Shown here: piece after piece, positions 1-7,187 of the stretch | How the letters are laid out: the number at the start of each line of letters is the position of its first letter | Position numbering within the stretch: the first letter of the stretch is position 1 | Source of the DNA: CAJQQY01 sp964352225 | GTDB lineage: Bacteria > Bacteroidota > Bacteroidia > Chitinophagales > Saprospiraceae | DNA: 22,274 nt | Direction of reading: 5' to 3' | Assembly: GCA_964352225.1 (NCBI GenBank) | Contig: CAYGRM010000066.1 | Span: 1 to 22,274 of the forward strand | The notes under the pieces: model-generated | Databases searched by the model: none | Told to the model about the DNA's origin: nothing | What the model saw: only the letters and a program-made list of their open reading frames with translations | Made by a program: the position numbers and the translations under genes

Positions 1-152
1 GTATAAATGTAGAGTAAGCATTTCTTTCAAATAATATATTTATCGTATATTTAATTTTCCAAATAAATGTATCTAACACCACTCTATTAAAATGGTTCGC
101 CTCTTTCAAAATGGGGCAATCGCCAGAAGTTTTAGAGATACAATACACAAAT

Positions 153-186
153 AATAGTCAAGTTAACGCTTGACTATTTTTTTTTT
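153..186 (+). terminator. Rho-independent terminator of a gene upstream of the window
   Basis: A perfect 10-bp stem (AATAGTCAAG at 153-162 pairing with CTTGACTATT at 169-178) encloses a 6-nt loop and runs straight into an uninterrupted T tract ending at 186. The orientation implies a plus-strand transcript arriving from the left, but no reading frame or recognisable RNA is visible in 1-152, so the upstream gene must end before the window or have a long 3' untranslated region. Confidence 0.8.
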
Positions 187-219
187 GAAAAATTGAGTTT
201 AATTTCGCCACAAAAAAAA

Positions 220-1002
220 ATGATTCCTTTCTACAAATATCAAGGTACAGGTAATGACTTCGTGATGATCGATCAACGGGAGAAAAAGTATATCCACCAA
301 AAAGATACGACAATCATTAATAAAATCTGCGACCGCCGATTTGGTATTGGAGCAGATGGACTAATTCTTTTAGAAAATTGTGACGGGTATGATTTCCGAA
401 TGATCTATTTTAATGCTGATGGCCGAGAAAGTAGTATGTGCGGAAATGGAGGAAGATGTATCGTTGCTTTCGCTAATTATCTTGGAATCGTAAAATCAAA
501 ATGCCATTTTTTAGCCATTGATGGACCACATGAAGCACTTATCAAAAAAGATGATTGGGTCGAACTCAAAATGTCAGACGTGAAAAATATCGAGATGGGT
601 GAGGACTATTTTTTGATGAATACCGGCTCCCCTCATTATGTAGTTTTTGTGGAGGATATTGATGATATTAATGTGGTAGAGAATGGTCAAGCGATTCGAT
701 ATTCGAATCGTTTTAAAAAGGAAGGAGTCAATGTCAATTTTGTGGAACGAACCAAAGACAATATCATCGTTGCAACCTATGAACGGGGTGTGGAAGATGA
801 AACCCTTTCCTGTGGAACTGGGGTTACTGCTGCTGCCATTGCGAATTTTCTAAAAAAACCCAACCGCAGAAAAAAACAAAATACGCCCATCAAATCGAAA
901 GGTGGAGATTTAGCGGTAAGGTTTGAGCCGAATGGAAAAACAGAAGCAAGCAATATTTGGCTATGCGGAAAAGCAGAACGTGTTTTTAAAGGTGAATGGT
1001 GA
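220..1002 (+). CDS. dapF: Diaminopimelate epimerase
   Basis: This enzyme interconverts LL- and meso-diaminopimelate in the cytoplasm, the penultimate step of lysine synthesis and the source of the cross-linking residue of peptidoglycan. The 260-residue product has the family layout of two alpha/beta halves: the N-terminal KYQGTGNDF motif, the first catalytic cysteine in MCGNGGR (about Cys74) and the second in SCGTG (about Cys198). Length is close to the family norm. I start it at the ATG at 220 because the family begins just before FxKxxGxGNDF; an in-frame TTG at 193 would add nine non-conserved residues that overlap the poly-T/poly-A spacer. It follows a terminator, so it is probably transcribed alone, and it converges with the TPR gene 12 bp downstream. 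Family assignment is firm; the start is an inference. Confidence 0.96.
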   Translation: MIPFYKYQGTGNDFVMIDQREKKYIHQKDTTIINKICDRRFGIGADGLILLENCDGYDFRMIYFNADGRESSMCGNGGRCIVAFANYLGIVKSKCHFLAIDGPHEALIKKDDWVELKMSDVKNIEMGEDYFLMNTGSPHYVVFVEDIDDINVVENGQAIRYSNRFKKEGVNVNFVERTKDNIIVATYERGVEDETLSCGTGVTAAAIANFLKKPNRRKKQNTPIKSKGGDLAVRFEPNGKTEASNIWLCGKAERVFKGEW

Positions 1003-1020
1003 ATGGTTCACCGTTAAAAA
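983..1020. terminator. Bidirectional terminator hairpin over two convergent stop codons
   Basis: TTTTTAA at 983-989 plus GGTGAA at 991-996 pair with TTCACC at 1007-1012 plus TTAAAAA at 1014-1020, with one opposed unpaired base on each side (990 and 1013) and a 10-nt loop. The A/T flanks give a T run on both strands, so the hairpin can end both dapF (stop 1000-1002) and the minus-strand TPR gene (stop 1014-1016). It contains both stop codons. Confidence 0.6.
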
Positions 1021-1331
1021 TCAATCATTTCATGCGCACCTCTCAATTCACCGAATGCATGTTTGTCGCCAACCGCTTTGGCAATCTCCATCCCCTTTTC
1101 ATAAATTTCAGTTGCTCGATCAATATTATCCGCACGTTCATACAATTTTCCTAGATGATAATACGTACCCACATAATTAGGATGATCATCATGTAATTTC
1201 AAAAAATATTCCTCCGCTTTGGCCTCATTTCCTAATTTTTCATACTCTTTAGCTACTGCAAAAAGCAGAAACTCATCTTCGGGACGGTCTTCCAAAAATT
1301 GAAATAATTGCTCAAGTCGATTAGAACTCAT
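1014..1331 (-). CDS. Small TPR-repeat protein
   Basis: A 105-residue acidic protein made almost entirely of tetratricopeptide repeats. Two helix pairs are clear: residues about 18-50 (EDEFLLFAVAKEYEKLGNEAKAEEYFLKL) and about 52-86 (YVGTYYHLGKLYERADNIDRATEIYEKGMEIA), with canonical small and aromatic positions, followed by a capping helix. There is no signal peptide or membrane segment, so it should be a cytoplasmic scaffold; TPRs bind other proteins, but the partner is unknown. It converges with dapF and shares its terminator. It reads away from etfB with a 281-bp divergent intergenic region. Function beyond TPR scaffolding cannot be named. Confidence 0.85.
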   Translation of the reverse strand: MSSNRLEQLFQFLEDRPEDEFLLFAVAKEYEKLGNEAKAEEYFLKLHDDHPNYVGTYYHLGKLYERADNIDRATEIYEKGMEIAKAVGDKHAFGELRGAHEMIDF

Positions 1332-1500
1332 GATTTTAGATATTAAATTAAATCCTATTTGAATAAAGATTAAACTAGTTTATTAAACTTGTAATAAGTT
1401 ACTTTTAACTTTATAACAAGCTGACTATCAGTTAATTAAGGTGTTTTTCACAAAAAAAACCAAACTTCTTTTCACAGTCGCTTTTTCGTGGGAAATTATC

Positions 1501-1508
1501 TATATTTG
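1501..1508 (+). promoter_or_regulatory. Bacteroidota -7 promoter element for etfB
   Basis: TATATTTG is a full match to the TAnnTTTG -7 consensus of Bacteroidota sigma factors. Transcription would start near 1514, giving a leader of about 100 nt to the etfB ATG. No convincing TTG/TTTG -33 box is seen at 17-23 bp upstream. Confidence 0.6.
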
Positions 1509-1612
1509 CACCGTTTTTGAGAAACAAATCTTTGATTTTTGAGAACAATTTCAAAGGAAAACCATTTTAATCAAAAAACACATTTTTATCACAAAAAAAT
1601 CTTATCTCAATA

Positions 1613-2353
1613 ATGAAGTTATTAGTATGTGTAACTCAAACACCGGAAACTACCGCTAATATTTCTTTTAATGCTGATAATACTGAATTCAATACTGCTG
1701 GGGTGAATTTTATTATGAACCCTTACGATGAGTGGTATGCTTTGGTACGTGCATTAGAATTAAAAGAAGCTGCAGGAGGATCGGTTACAATCATTAATGT
1801 TGGCCCAGCGACAAATGATACGGTTATTCGAAAAGGATTAGCCATAGGAGCTGATGATGCAGTTCGAATTAATGCAGAACCTAAGAGTGCAATGTTTGTT
1901 GCTAAACAAATTGCAGAATATGCCAAAGAAGGTAACTTCGACATGGTAATTTTAGGAAAAGAATCGATCGATTATAATGGAGCCTCTGTAGGTGCCATGG
2001 TGGCAGAATATTTAGATTTGCCTTTTGTCTCTTTTGGGACTAAAATGGAAGTAGCGGGAAATACTGCTACAATTAATCGAGATATTGAAGGAGGAGAAGA
2101 AATAGTTGAAGTAACAACTCCGTTTGTAGTAAGTGCTGCAAAAGGAATGGCTGAACAACGAATTCCTAACATGAGAGGAATTATGATGGCAAAACGTAAA
2201 CCACTAAATGTAGTTGAACCAGTTGCTTTTGATGATCCAACAGCTGTGGTCAGTTACACTTTACCATCTGCTAAATCTGCAGTAAAAATGGTAGATCCTG
2301 AAAATATGGATGAGTTGGTACGATTGCTACATGAGGAAGCTAAAATTATTTAA
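1613..2353 (+). CDS. etfB: Electron transfer flavoprotein, beta subunit
   Basis: The beta subunit of the soluble electron-transfer flavoprotein binds AMP and, with EtfA, passes electrons from acyl-CoA and other flavin dehydrogenases to the ETF:quinone oxidoreductase. The 246-residue product starts with the family signature (MKLLVCVTQTPET), has the adenine-nucleotide alpha-hydrolase fold core (DxVILGKxSIDYNGASVGAMVAEYL-type helix-strand pattern, residues about 105-135) and the late VVSAAKGMAEQRIPNMRGIMMAKRKP signature stretch near residues 173-195. Length fits the family. It is the first gene of a two-gene unit with etfA, 105 bp apart, preceded by a -7 box at 1501. The intergenic spacer contains an inverted repeat. 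Confidence 0.96.
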   Translation: MKLLVCVTQTPETTANISFNADNTEFNTAGVNFIMNPYDEWYALVRALELKEAAGGSVTIINVGPATNDTVIRKGLAIGADDAVRINAEPKSAMFVAKQIAEYAKEGNFDMVILGKESIDYNGASVGAMVAEYLDLPFVSFGTKMEVAGNTATINRDIEGGEEIVEVTTPFVVSAAKGMAEQRIPNMRGIMMAKRKPLNVVEPVAFDDPTAVVSYTLPSAKSAVKMVDPENMDELVRLLHEEAKII

Positions 2354-2385
2354 TAAAGAAAAAAGATGATGGATTCATGATTACG

Positions 2386-2445
2386 GATTAAGAATTATAA
2401 ACATAAATCTTAAAATCCTCCATCCTGAATCTAAAATTCTTAATC
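2386..2445. repeat. Inverted repeat inside the etfB-etfA spacer
   Basis: GATTAAGAATT at 2386-2396 pairs perfectly with AATTCTTAATC at 2435-2445 around a 38-nt loop. A second pair, GATTCA at 2372-2377 and TGAATC at 2426-2431, crosses the first, so two alternative folds are possible. The spacer is composed of related short words (GGATTC, GGATTA, TGAATC, TTAATC), like the short heptamer-type intergenic repeats of other bacteria. Confidence 0.65.
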
Positions 2446-2458
2446 AAAAAAAAATATC

Positions 2459-3418
2459 ATGGTTCTAGTATATGCAGAAAGCCCAAAAGGGCACTTTAAA
2501 AAATCCGCTTTTGAAGCGGTGACCTACGGTAAGATGGTGGCTGATATCATGGGCAAGTCTTGTACAGCATTAGTTATTGGAAATGCTGATAATCCAGGTC
2601 AATTAGGAAAATACGGAGCAGCAAAAGTAGTTCAAGCTAATGGTGCTTTTGAAAATTTTGATAGTCAAGTTTTTACAGAAATAATTGCTAATGCTGCTAA
2701 AGAACTGGGAGCAGAAGTAGTCATCGTTAATCATTCTTCAGCTGGAAAATCTATCTTAGGCCGATTAGCTGTAAAATTGAACGCAGGTTCAGTTTCAGGT
2801 GTAAATTCAGTTCCTACAGTTGATGGAGGATTTAAAGTAAAGAAAAATGTTTTCTCTGGAAAAGCTGTGGCAGAATACGAAATTAAAACTGCAATTAAGG
2901 TACTTTCTTTAATGGGGAACTCTTATCCTCCAGCAGAAACAGGTAGCGATGTAACTGTTGAATCATTTGATACTACAGTACCAGCTGCTAAAGTAACGGT
3001 AAAAAATGTTCAAACGGTTGATGGAACAGTTCCACTTCCTGAGGCAGAATTAGTAGTTTCAGCAGGTCGTGGAATGAAAGGGCCAGAAAACTGGGGAATC
3101 ATTGAAGAATTAGCTGATGTAGTTGGAGCTACGACTGCTTGTTCTCGACCAGTTGCAGATATTGGCTGGAGACCTCACCACGAACACGTAGGACAAACTG
3201 GAGTGGCCATTCGACCTAATCTTTATTTTGCGATTGGAATTTCTGGAGCCATTCAGCATTTAGCTGGTGTAAATAGTTCAAAAGTAATTGTGGTAATTAA
3301 TAAAGATCCAGAAGCGCCATTTTTCAAAGCGGCTGATTATGGAGTTTGCGCAGATTTATTTGATGTGGTTCCTAAATTAACAGAAGCCTTCAAAAAATTC
3401 AACGTAGCAAATAGCTAG
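2459..3418 (+). CDS. etfA: Electron transfer flavoprotein, alpha subunit
   Basis: Alpha subunit of the ETF heterodimer, holding the redox FAD. The 319-residue product has an N-terminal alpha/beta domain (MVLVYAESPKGHFKKSAFEA) and the C-terminal FAD-binding domain: VVSAGRGM at about 199-206, the ACSRPVADIGW stretch at 227-237, the HVGQTG loop at 243-248 and GISGAIQHLAG at 260-270, then VVINKDPEAPFFKAADYG. All the FAD contacts expected of the family are present. It follows etfB in the same direction and is almost certainly co-transcribed. No classic terminator follows; a nested hairpin at 3434-3502 lies just downstream. Confidence 0.97.
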   Translation: MVLVYAESPKGHFKKSAFEAVTYGKMVADIMGKSCTALVIGNADNPGQLGKYGAAKVVQANGAFENFDSQVFTEIIANAAKELGAEVVIVNHSSAGKSILGRLAVKLNAGSVSGVNSVPTVDGGFKVKKNVFSGKAVAEYEIKTAIKVLSLMGNSYPPAETGSDVTVESFDTTVPAAKVTVKNVQTVDGTVPLPEAELVVSAGRGMKGPENWGIIEELADVVGATTACSRPVADIGWRPHHEHVGQTGVAIRPNLYFAIGISGAIQHLAGVNSSKVIVVINKDPEAPFFKAADYGVCADLFDVVPKLTEAFKKFNVANS

Positions 3419-3433
3419 ATATTAAATGAGGAT

Positions 3434-3502
3434 TGCTTAACGGTAAGCGATTAATATTTCTTATTATAAATATTAGGTATATTCAACGTTAACCGTTAAG
3501 CA
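3434..3502. repeat. Nested palindromic repeat downstream of etfA
   Basis: Outer arms TGCTTAACGGT (3434-3444) and ACCGTTAAGCA (3492-3502) are perfect complements; inside them TAATATTT (3452-3459) and AAATATTA (3468-3475) form a second perfect stem. The sequence is rich in the related words AACGGTTAA, GTTAACC and CATTAACCATTAA. It could slow or end etfBA transcription but lacks a T tract. Confidence 0.65.
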
Positions 3503-3536
3503 TTAACCATTAAATAATTTAGGTACGTCTTTTGAG

Positions 3537-3567
3537 TTTGAGAATTATTATAATAATTGTATTTTTA
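3537..3567 (+). promoter_or_regulatory. Candidate promoter of the DUF151 gene
   Basis: TTTG at 3537-3540 and TATTTTTA at 3560-3567 are separated by 19 bp, the right spacing for a Bacteroidota -33/-7 pair; the -7 box has one mismatch to TAnnTTTG (final A for G). It would place transcription start about 23 nt upstream of the ATG at 3597. Confidence 0.4.
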
Positions 3568-3596
3568 GAAAATTGTCTCTTTAGGAAAAGGAAAGT

Positions 3597-4229
3597 ATGA
3601 AAAAAATTGAATTGGACATCGTTGCTTTATCACATAGTGTTACCCAATCTCACAACTATGCAGTTGTGCTTGGAGAGCAAGATGGCTCCCGAAGATTACC
3701 AATCGTAATTGGCGGATTTGAAGCACAGGCGATCGCTGTGGCAATGGAAAGAATGACTCCCAACCGCCCACTTACGCATGATCTTTTTAAAAATACATTG
3801 GAAACTTTTGATGTAGAACTCAAAGAAGTTATCATCAATAATTTATTGGATGGAATTTTTTATGCAAGATTAATTTGTTTAAAAGATGGTGAAGAATTCG
3901 AAATTGATAGCCGAACTTCAGATGCCTTGGCTATGGCCGTTAGATTCAATTGCCCCATCTTTACTTACGAATTTATATTAGATGCTGCTGGTGTGATACT
4001 GGAAGATTCCGAAGAAGAAGGAGCGGAAAAACAAACTCCTGCAGAAAAGCCAAAGGCTGTCTCAGGTAAAAAAAGTAAACGAAAAAAAGCGATTACTGGT
4101 AATACCCTTTCTAGTTACACCTTTGAGGAGTTGACCAAAATGCTAGAAGAAGTTTTAGCTGACGAAGATTACGAAAGAGCTGCTAAAATTAGAGATGAAA
4201 TCCAAAGAAGAGAAGGACGCGATTCCTAA
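3597..4229 (+). CDS. Bifunctional nuclease family (DUF151) protein with UVR tail
   Basis: The 210-residue product has two parts. Residues 1-135 are a bifunctional nuclease/DUF151 domain: MKKIELDIVALS, the LPIVIGGFEAQAIAVAMERM core at 34-53, RPLTHDLF at 57-64 and the DSRTSDALAMAVRFNCPIF signature at 104-122. Residues 136-170 are an acidic then lysine-rich linker, and 176-206 form a UvrB/UvrC (UVR) motif (EELTKMLEEVLADEDYERAAKIRDEI). This fusion is common in Bacteroidota. Plant and bacterial members are described as having DNase and RNase activity, but the cellular role here is unknown. The ATG follows a purine-rich GGAAAAGGAAAG stretch, unusual for a phylum that rarely uses Shine-Dalgarno sites. 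A strong terminator follows at 4251. Confidence 0.9.
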   Translation: MKKIELDIVALSHSVTQSHNYAVVLGEQDGSRRLPIVIGGFEAQAIAVAMERMTPNRPLTHDLFKNTLETFDVELKEVIINNLLDGIFYARLICLKDGEEFEIDSRTSDALAMAVRFNCPIFTYEFILDAAGVILEDSEEEGAEKQTPAEKPKAVSGKKSKRKKAITGNTLSSYTFEELTKMLEEVLADEDYERAAKIRDEIQRREGRDS

Positions 4230-4250
4230 TTTTCTTTTTAGCATAAAAAT

Positions 4251-4290
4251 AAAACCTCCAAGACTAATTAAAATCTTGGAGGTTTTTTGA
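4251..4290 (+). terminator. Rho-independent terminator of the DUF151 gene
   Basis: A perfect 13-bp stem (AAAACCTCCAAGA at 4251-4263 with TCTTGGAGGTTTT at 4274-4286), a 10-nt loop and a T run at 4283-4288. The A-rich left flank would also let it act weakly in reverse. Confidence 0.9.
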
Positions 4291-4392
4291 TTTTATACCA
4301 ACCCTTTTTGGGTTTCTTACAGTCTTACTTTTTGAAAGCTATGAAAACTCATTTTTACTTTTTTAAATTCAAATTTCTAAAAAAAATTAGTC

Positions 4393-4773
4393 ATGAAAAC
4401 CTCCATTTTTAAATACTTCTTAATCTTTTTTGCCATCACTTTTATTGTTTTCTCTTGCAAAAAAGATGATCAACCTGAAGAAGCTACCACTTGCAACATC
4501 GACAATCCATTGGAAACCATTCAATGGCTCAAAGAAACTAGAGATGGATTTGATATGCAAGCCAATCCTTTACCCAAAAGAATCACACAATACTTTTATC
4601 AAGGTGAATGTGTATTCCTAATTGATGGATGTGTTGGATGTGATGATAATTTGATCACAGTTTACAATGTAGATCAAGATGTTATTTGTGAATTTGGTGG
4701 AATTGCAGGTGTAAATACTTGTCCTGATTTTGACACAGAAGCAACTGGCGAAATTATTCTTTATGGTAATTAG
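4393..4773 (+). CDS. Small surface-type lipoprotein
   Basis: A 126-residue lipoprotein: a hydrophobic signal (residues 3-20) ends in FIVFSC, with Cys22 as the lipidation site. The next residues, KKDDQPEE, match the K-(D/E)2 lipoprotein export signal that sends lipoproteins to the outer surface in Flavobacteriia, so surface exposure is likely. The mature part has a conserved-looking core: ITQYFYQGECVFLIDGCVGCDDNLITVYNVDQDVICEFGGIAGVNTCPDF. This resembles short Bacteroidota lipoproteins of the DUF6970 kind (QYxYxGQ-VF, CC/CxxC, YxxDGNVICxFGG, CPDF); I recall that match rather than having tested it. No function is known. The gene is flanked by terminators on both sides and so is monocistronic. 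Confidence 0.8.
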   Translation: MKTSIFKYFLIFFAITFIVFSCKKDDQPEEATTCNIDNPLETIQWLKETRDGFDMQANPLPKRITQYFYQGECVFLIDGCVGCDDNLITVYNVDQDVICEFGGIAGVNTCPDFDTEATGEIILYGN

Positions 4774-4804
4774 TACTTGTTGTTGTTACAAATTCAATCA
4801 TCAA

Positions 4805-4840
4805 AAAAAGCCTTTTTACTTCATGGTAAAAAGGCTTTTT
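4805..4840 (+). terminator. Rho-independent terminator of the lipoprotein gene
   Basis: A perfect 15-bp stem (AAAAAGCCTTTTTAC at 4805-4819 with GTAAAAAGGCTTTTT at 4826-4840) with a 6-nt loop. The T run closes the stem itself; the A-rich opposite side makes it potentially bidirectional. Confidence 0.88.
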
Positions 4841-4956
4841 CTATGGAAGTCAATAGATACATTTATTATTATTTCTTCAAAAAAACATCAAATGGCAAAA
4901 AAATTGATTGTATTATAGGCACCCTTCAAACCTAATTAAAACATATATTTTACTTT

Positions 4957-5355
4957 ATGAAAACAATAGAAAATATCCAGTTTTTAATCCTAGATTTAGA
5001 AGGGAATATTATTTTTAGTGATGATGTTTTATTTGATGTGGAAAAACTTCCTAGCAATTGTGTATTCGATTGGTCGCCTTTCATAGAAAGTATTTTTCCA
5101 GCCTTACTGAAAGAAGATCATCAAAAAATGATCACTTTTGAAAAAGTAAAAACTATCCATGAGTTTCTAAATGGTTCTTACGATTATTCTTTTTATCAAA
5201 CGGAGAAAAGAGATCAAATCATTTGGGTGATTTCTGACTGTTCGAAGTACTATTCCAAATTAACAATCCAACAACAGTATCATCATCAAAAAGTACTCAC
5301 TCAGCAATTAACCAATTTTGAAAAAGAAATTTTGCCTGAATTCCAACAAGTCTAG
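4957..5355 (+). CDS. Stand-alone PAS-like sensor protein
   Basis: A 132-residue cytoplasmic protein without signal peptide or membrane segment. Its opening (IQFLILDLEGNIIFSDDVLFDVEKLPSNCVFDWSPFIESIFPALL) and later YDYSFYQTEKRDQIIWVISDCSKYYSKL have the strand-helix-strand pattern and wording of the N-terminal PAS-like domain found on some Bacteroidota histidine kinases and cyclases. Here the chain stops in the helix that would normally link PAS to an output domain (LTIQQQYHHQKVLTQQLTNFEKEILPEF). It may be a free ligand sensor, or the remnant of a longer kinase. The final TAG (5353-5355) directly abuts the stop of the convergent regulator gene. Ligand and partner are unknown; PAS identity is a judgement from pattern. 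Confidence 0.65.
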   Translation: MKTIENIQFLILDLEGNIIFSDDVLFDVEKLPSNCVFDWSPFIESIFPALLKEDHQKMITFEKVKTIHEFLNGSYDYSFYQTEKRDQIIWVISDCSKYYSKLTIQQQYHHQKVLTQQLTNFEKEILPEFQQV

Positions 5356-6921
5356 TTAATTCTTTGAGTTCTTGTTTTTACCTGAAAAATCCTGAATATA
5401 ATTTTCCAAAGAAATTTCTTGCCCCAACTCTAGTCTTTTCCTTAATCTATTTCTAGTTCTTTTCACACTATCTACTGATATACCAAGGATTCCAGCTGCT
5501 TCTGTAGTATTCAATTTTAGCTTAATGAATAAAAAAAGTCTTTCTTCTGCCTCACTCAAATCAGGATGAGAAGACCGCAATTTAATCAAATATCCAGGGT
5601 AGGTTTTTTCAAAAAGAATTTTAAACTCTGCCCAATCAGACTTCGTCAAAATCTGTTGGTTATAAAAACTGCCTATTTCATCCTCCTCATTGGATAGGTT
5701 CTCAATCGTTTTATTTTTTTCAATTAGTTTTCCTTCCAAAGAGGTAAGCAAAGTATTTTTTTCCAAAATAAGTTGAGTCAACCTCGTCAAGTTCTCCTTG
5801 TTTTCCGCTAACTTTTCAGCATTCCTATGGGTTTGTTTCCGCCAACTCCAAAGCCCCCATCCTAATAAAACTAATATAAAAAATAACAAAACACCAATCC
5901 TTTCTATGGATCGTTGAGATGCAACTAACTGAATTTGACTCTCTTTTAATTCCGATTTAACTCGCTCTGTTTCATATTTCTTATTTAATTCATCAATCTT
6001 TAATTGAGTTTCCACCCCGATCAAACTGTCTCTCAGTTGGTATCTTTTTATTAAAAATTCATTAGCTTTTTGGTAATCCTCTTTACCTTCATAACTAATG
6101 AACAGCCCCATATAATTTTTGATGAGACTTTGAAGAAACTGATGTTCCTTATTTAATTCCGAGGCTTTTTCGAGAAGTTCAACTGACTTATCGTAATCCC
6201 CTAAACGACGATATGCCATAGCCAAATTATTATAAGCTTTTCCTTCTGACCTATACCGTTTACCTTGTTGATGCATAGCAATAGCGCGTTCCATATATGG
6301 AATTCCCTCTGCAGGCTGTCCTCTTTGAACTTGTAGGGCACCATAATTAGCTAAAGCCGTCGCCAGACTTTTTTCTTCACCATATTTTTCTAAAAGCGGC
6401 AATGCTTGATTAAAAAATTTATCTGCTTCTATATATTCTCCATCCAAAGCCTTCATTGCACTCAGTTGCTCCAAACTCTCGCCAAGACATAAACTATCTC
6501 CCGCTTCGCCACATAATTGAATCGCTTTCTCATAAGTTGCTTTAGCTTTTTCTTCTTGACTCATCCTAACATACATGATACCTGCACGATAATAAACCCA
6601 TCCTTGCCAACCAATATTTTTTGATTCTAAGGCGATATTCTCAGCCTCTAGTAAATAGCGAGCTGCCTTGACAAATTCTTCTTCCTTGATATAATCCATG
6701 AAAAGATAAAGTGCCCCAAGTACTTGATTTAACTGATTCTGATCTTGGTTTGCATTTTCAAGAAAAGCTTGGTGAGTTTTTAATTTTTCATTAAAAGTTA
6801 AAGAAGCATCCGTGGAGACAGGGTTAGAACTTTCATAGATTTCTCGAAAGTTAGTTTGCCCAAAAATGGGGGTTGCACAGATATAAAAATAAATGGCTAT
6901 AAAGCTAAAAATAAATTTCAT
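5356..6921 (-). CDS. TPR-transmembrane-HTH regulator
   Basis: A 521-residue membrane-bound regulator. In order: signal peptide (1-21, ending in GQ), periplasmic helical TPR array (about 40-300, at least five repeats such as YNNLAMAYRRLGDYDKSVELLEKASELN), a transmembrane segment at 342-359, a cytoplasmic coiled coil (365-412) and a C-terminal LuxR-type helix-turn-helix at about 455-497 (DLSEAEERLFLFIKLKL then NTTEAAGILGISVDSVKRTRNRL). Such one-component proteins are typical of Bacteroidota and are thought to pass an envelope signal straight to DNA. I start at the ATG at 6921: an in-frame ATG at 6984 would put 21 residues ahead of the signal peptide and lies upstream of the -7 box at 6950-6957. 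It is divergent from the large T9SS gene, which makes that gene a candidate target. Confidence 0.88.
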   Translation of the reverse strand: MKFIFSFIAIYFYICATPIFGQTNFREIYESSNPVSTDASLTFNEKLKTHQAFLENANQDQNQLNQVLGALYLFMDYIKEEEFVKAARYLLEAENIALESKNIGWQGWVYYRAGIMYVRMSQEEKAKATYEKAIQLCGEAGDSLCLGESLEQLSAMKALDGEYIEADKFFNQALPLLEKYGEEKSLATALANYGALQVQRGQPAEGIPYMERAIAMHQQGKRYRSEGKAYNNLAMAYRRLGDYDKSVELLEKASELNKEHQFLQSLIKNYMGLFISYEGKEDYQKANEFLIKRYQLRDSLIGVETQLKIDELNKKYETERVKSELKESQIQLVASQRSIERIGVLLFFILVLLGWGLWSWRKQTHRNAEKLAENKENLTRLTQLILEKNTLLTSLEGKLIEKNKTIENLSNEEDEIGSFYNQQILTKSDWAEFKILFEKTYPGYLIKLRSSHPDLSEAEERLFLFIKLKLNTTEAAGILGISVDSVKRTRNRLRKRLELGQEISLENYIQDFSGKNKNSKN

Positions 6922-6949
6922 AGTTGATAAAGTAGAGTTACAATTTTCA

Positions 6950-6957
6950 CAAAAGTA
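6950..6957 (-). promoter_or_regulatory. -7 promoter element of the TPR-HTH regulator
   Basis: Read on the minus strand this is TACTTTTG, a full TAnnTTTG match, about 29 bp upstream of the ATG at 6921. A TTG at 6984-6982 (minus) lies 24 bp upstream, slightly long for a -33 box. It supports the internal start codon over the longer frame. Confidence 0.5.
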
Positions 6958-7039
6958 ATTAAGTTTGGTCAGAACATTTGACAATCAAATAGTGAAATGA
7001 ATAAAAGACAAACATGGTTCAAAAATGACTCCTTTCTGA

Positions 7040-7047
7040 TAATTTTG
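7040..7047 (+). promoter_or_regulatory. Candidate -7 element upstream of the Asp-box T9SS gene
   Basis: TAATTTTG matches TAnnTTTG and lies about 140 bp before the start codon. An alternative is TTG at 7051-7053, 19 bp, then TATCTTTC at 7073-7080 (one mismatch). In AT-rich DNA either could be chance. Confidence 0.3.
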
Positions 7048-7187
7048 GACTTGTCCCCTCTTTTGTCACCCTTATCTTTCCAATTACTTCACTTATAATC
7101 TATTTATTTACAGCCAACTCTAAAAAAGATCATGATGTAAACGAATCTACTTATTACTCTTTTTATCATCTTAAATTTTTATAAAAA

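Noticed and set aside
1..152. A tRNA or small RNA around GGTTCGCC before the first terminator
   Set aside because: No cloverleaf could be drawn and no promoter or acceptor-stem pairing was found.
923..1180. Plus-strand open frame overlapping the end of dapF and the TPR gene
   Set aside because: It overlaps two well-supported genes and its translation has no domain-like pattern.
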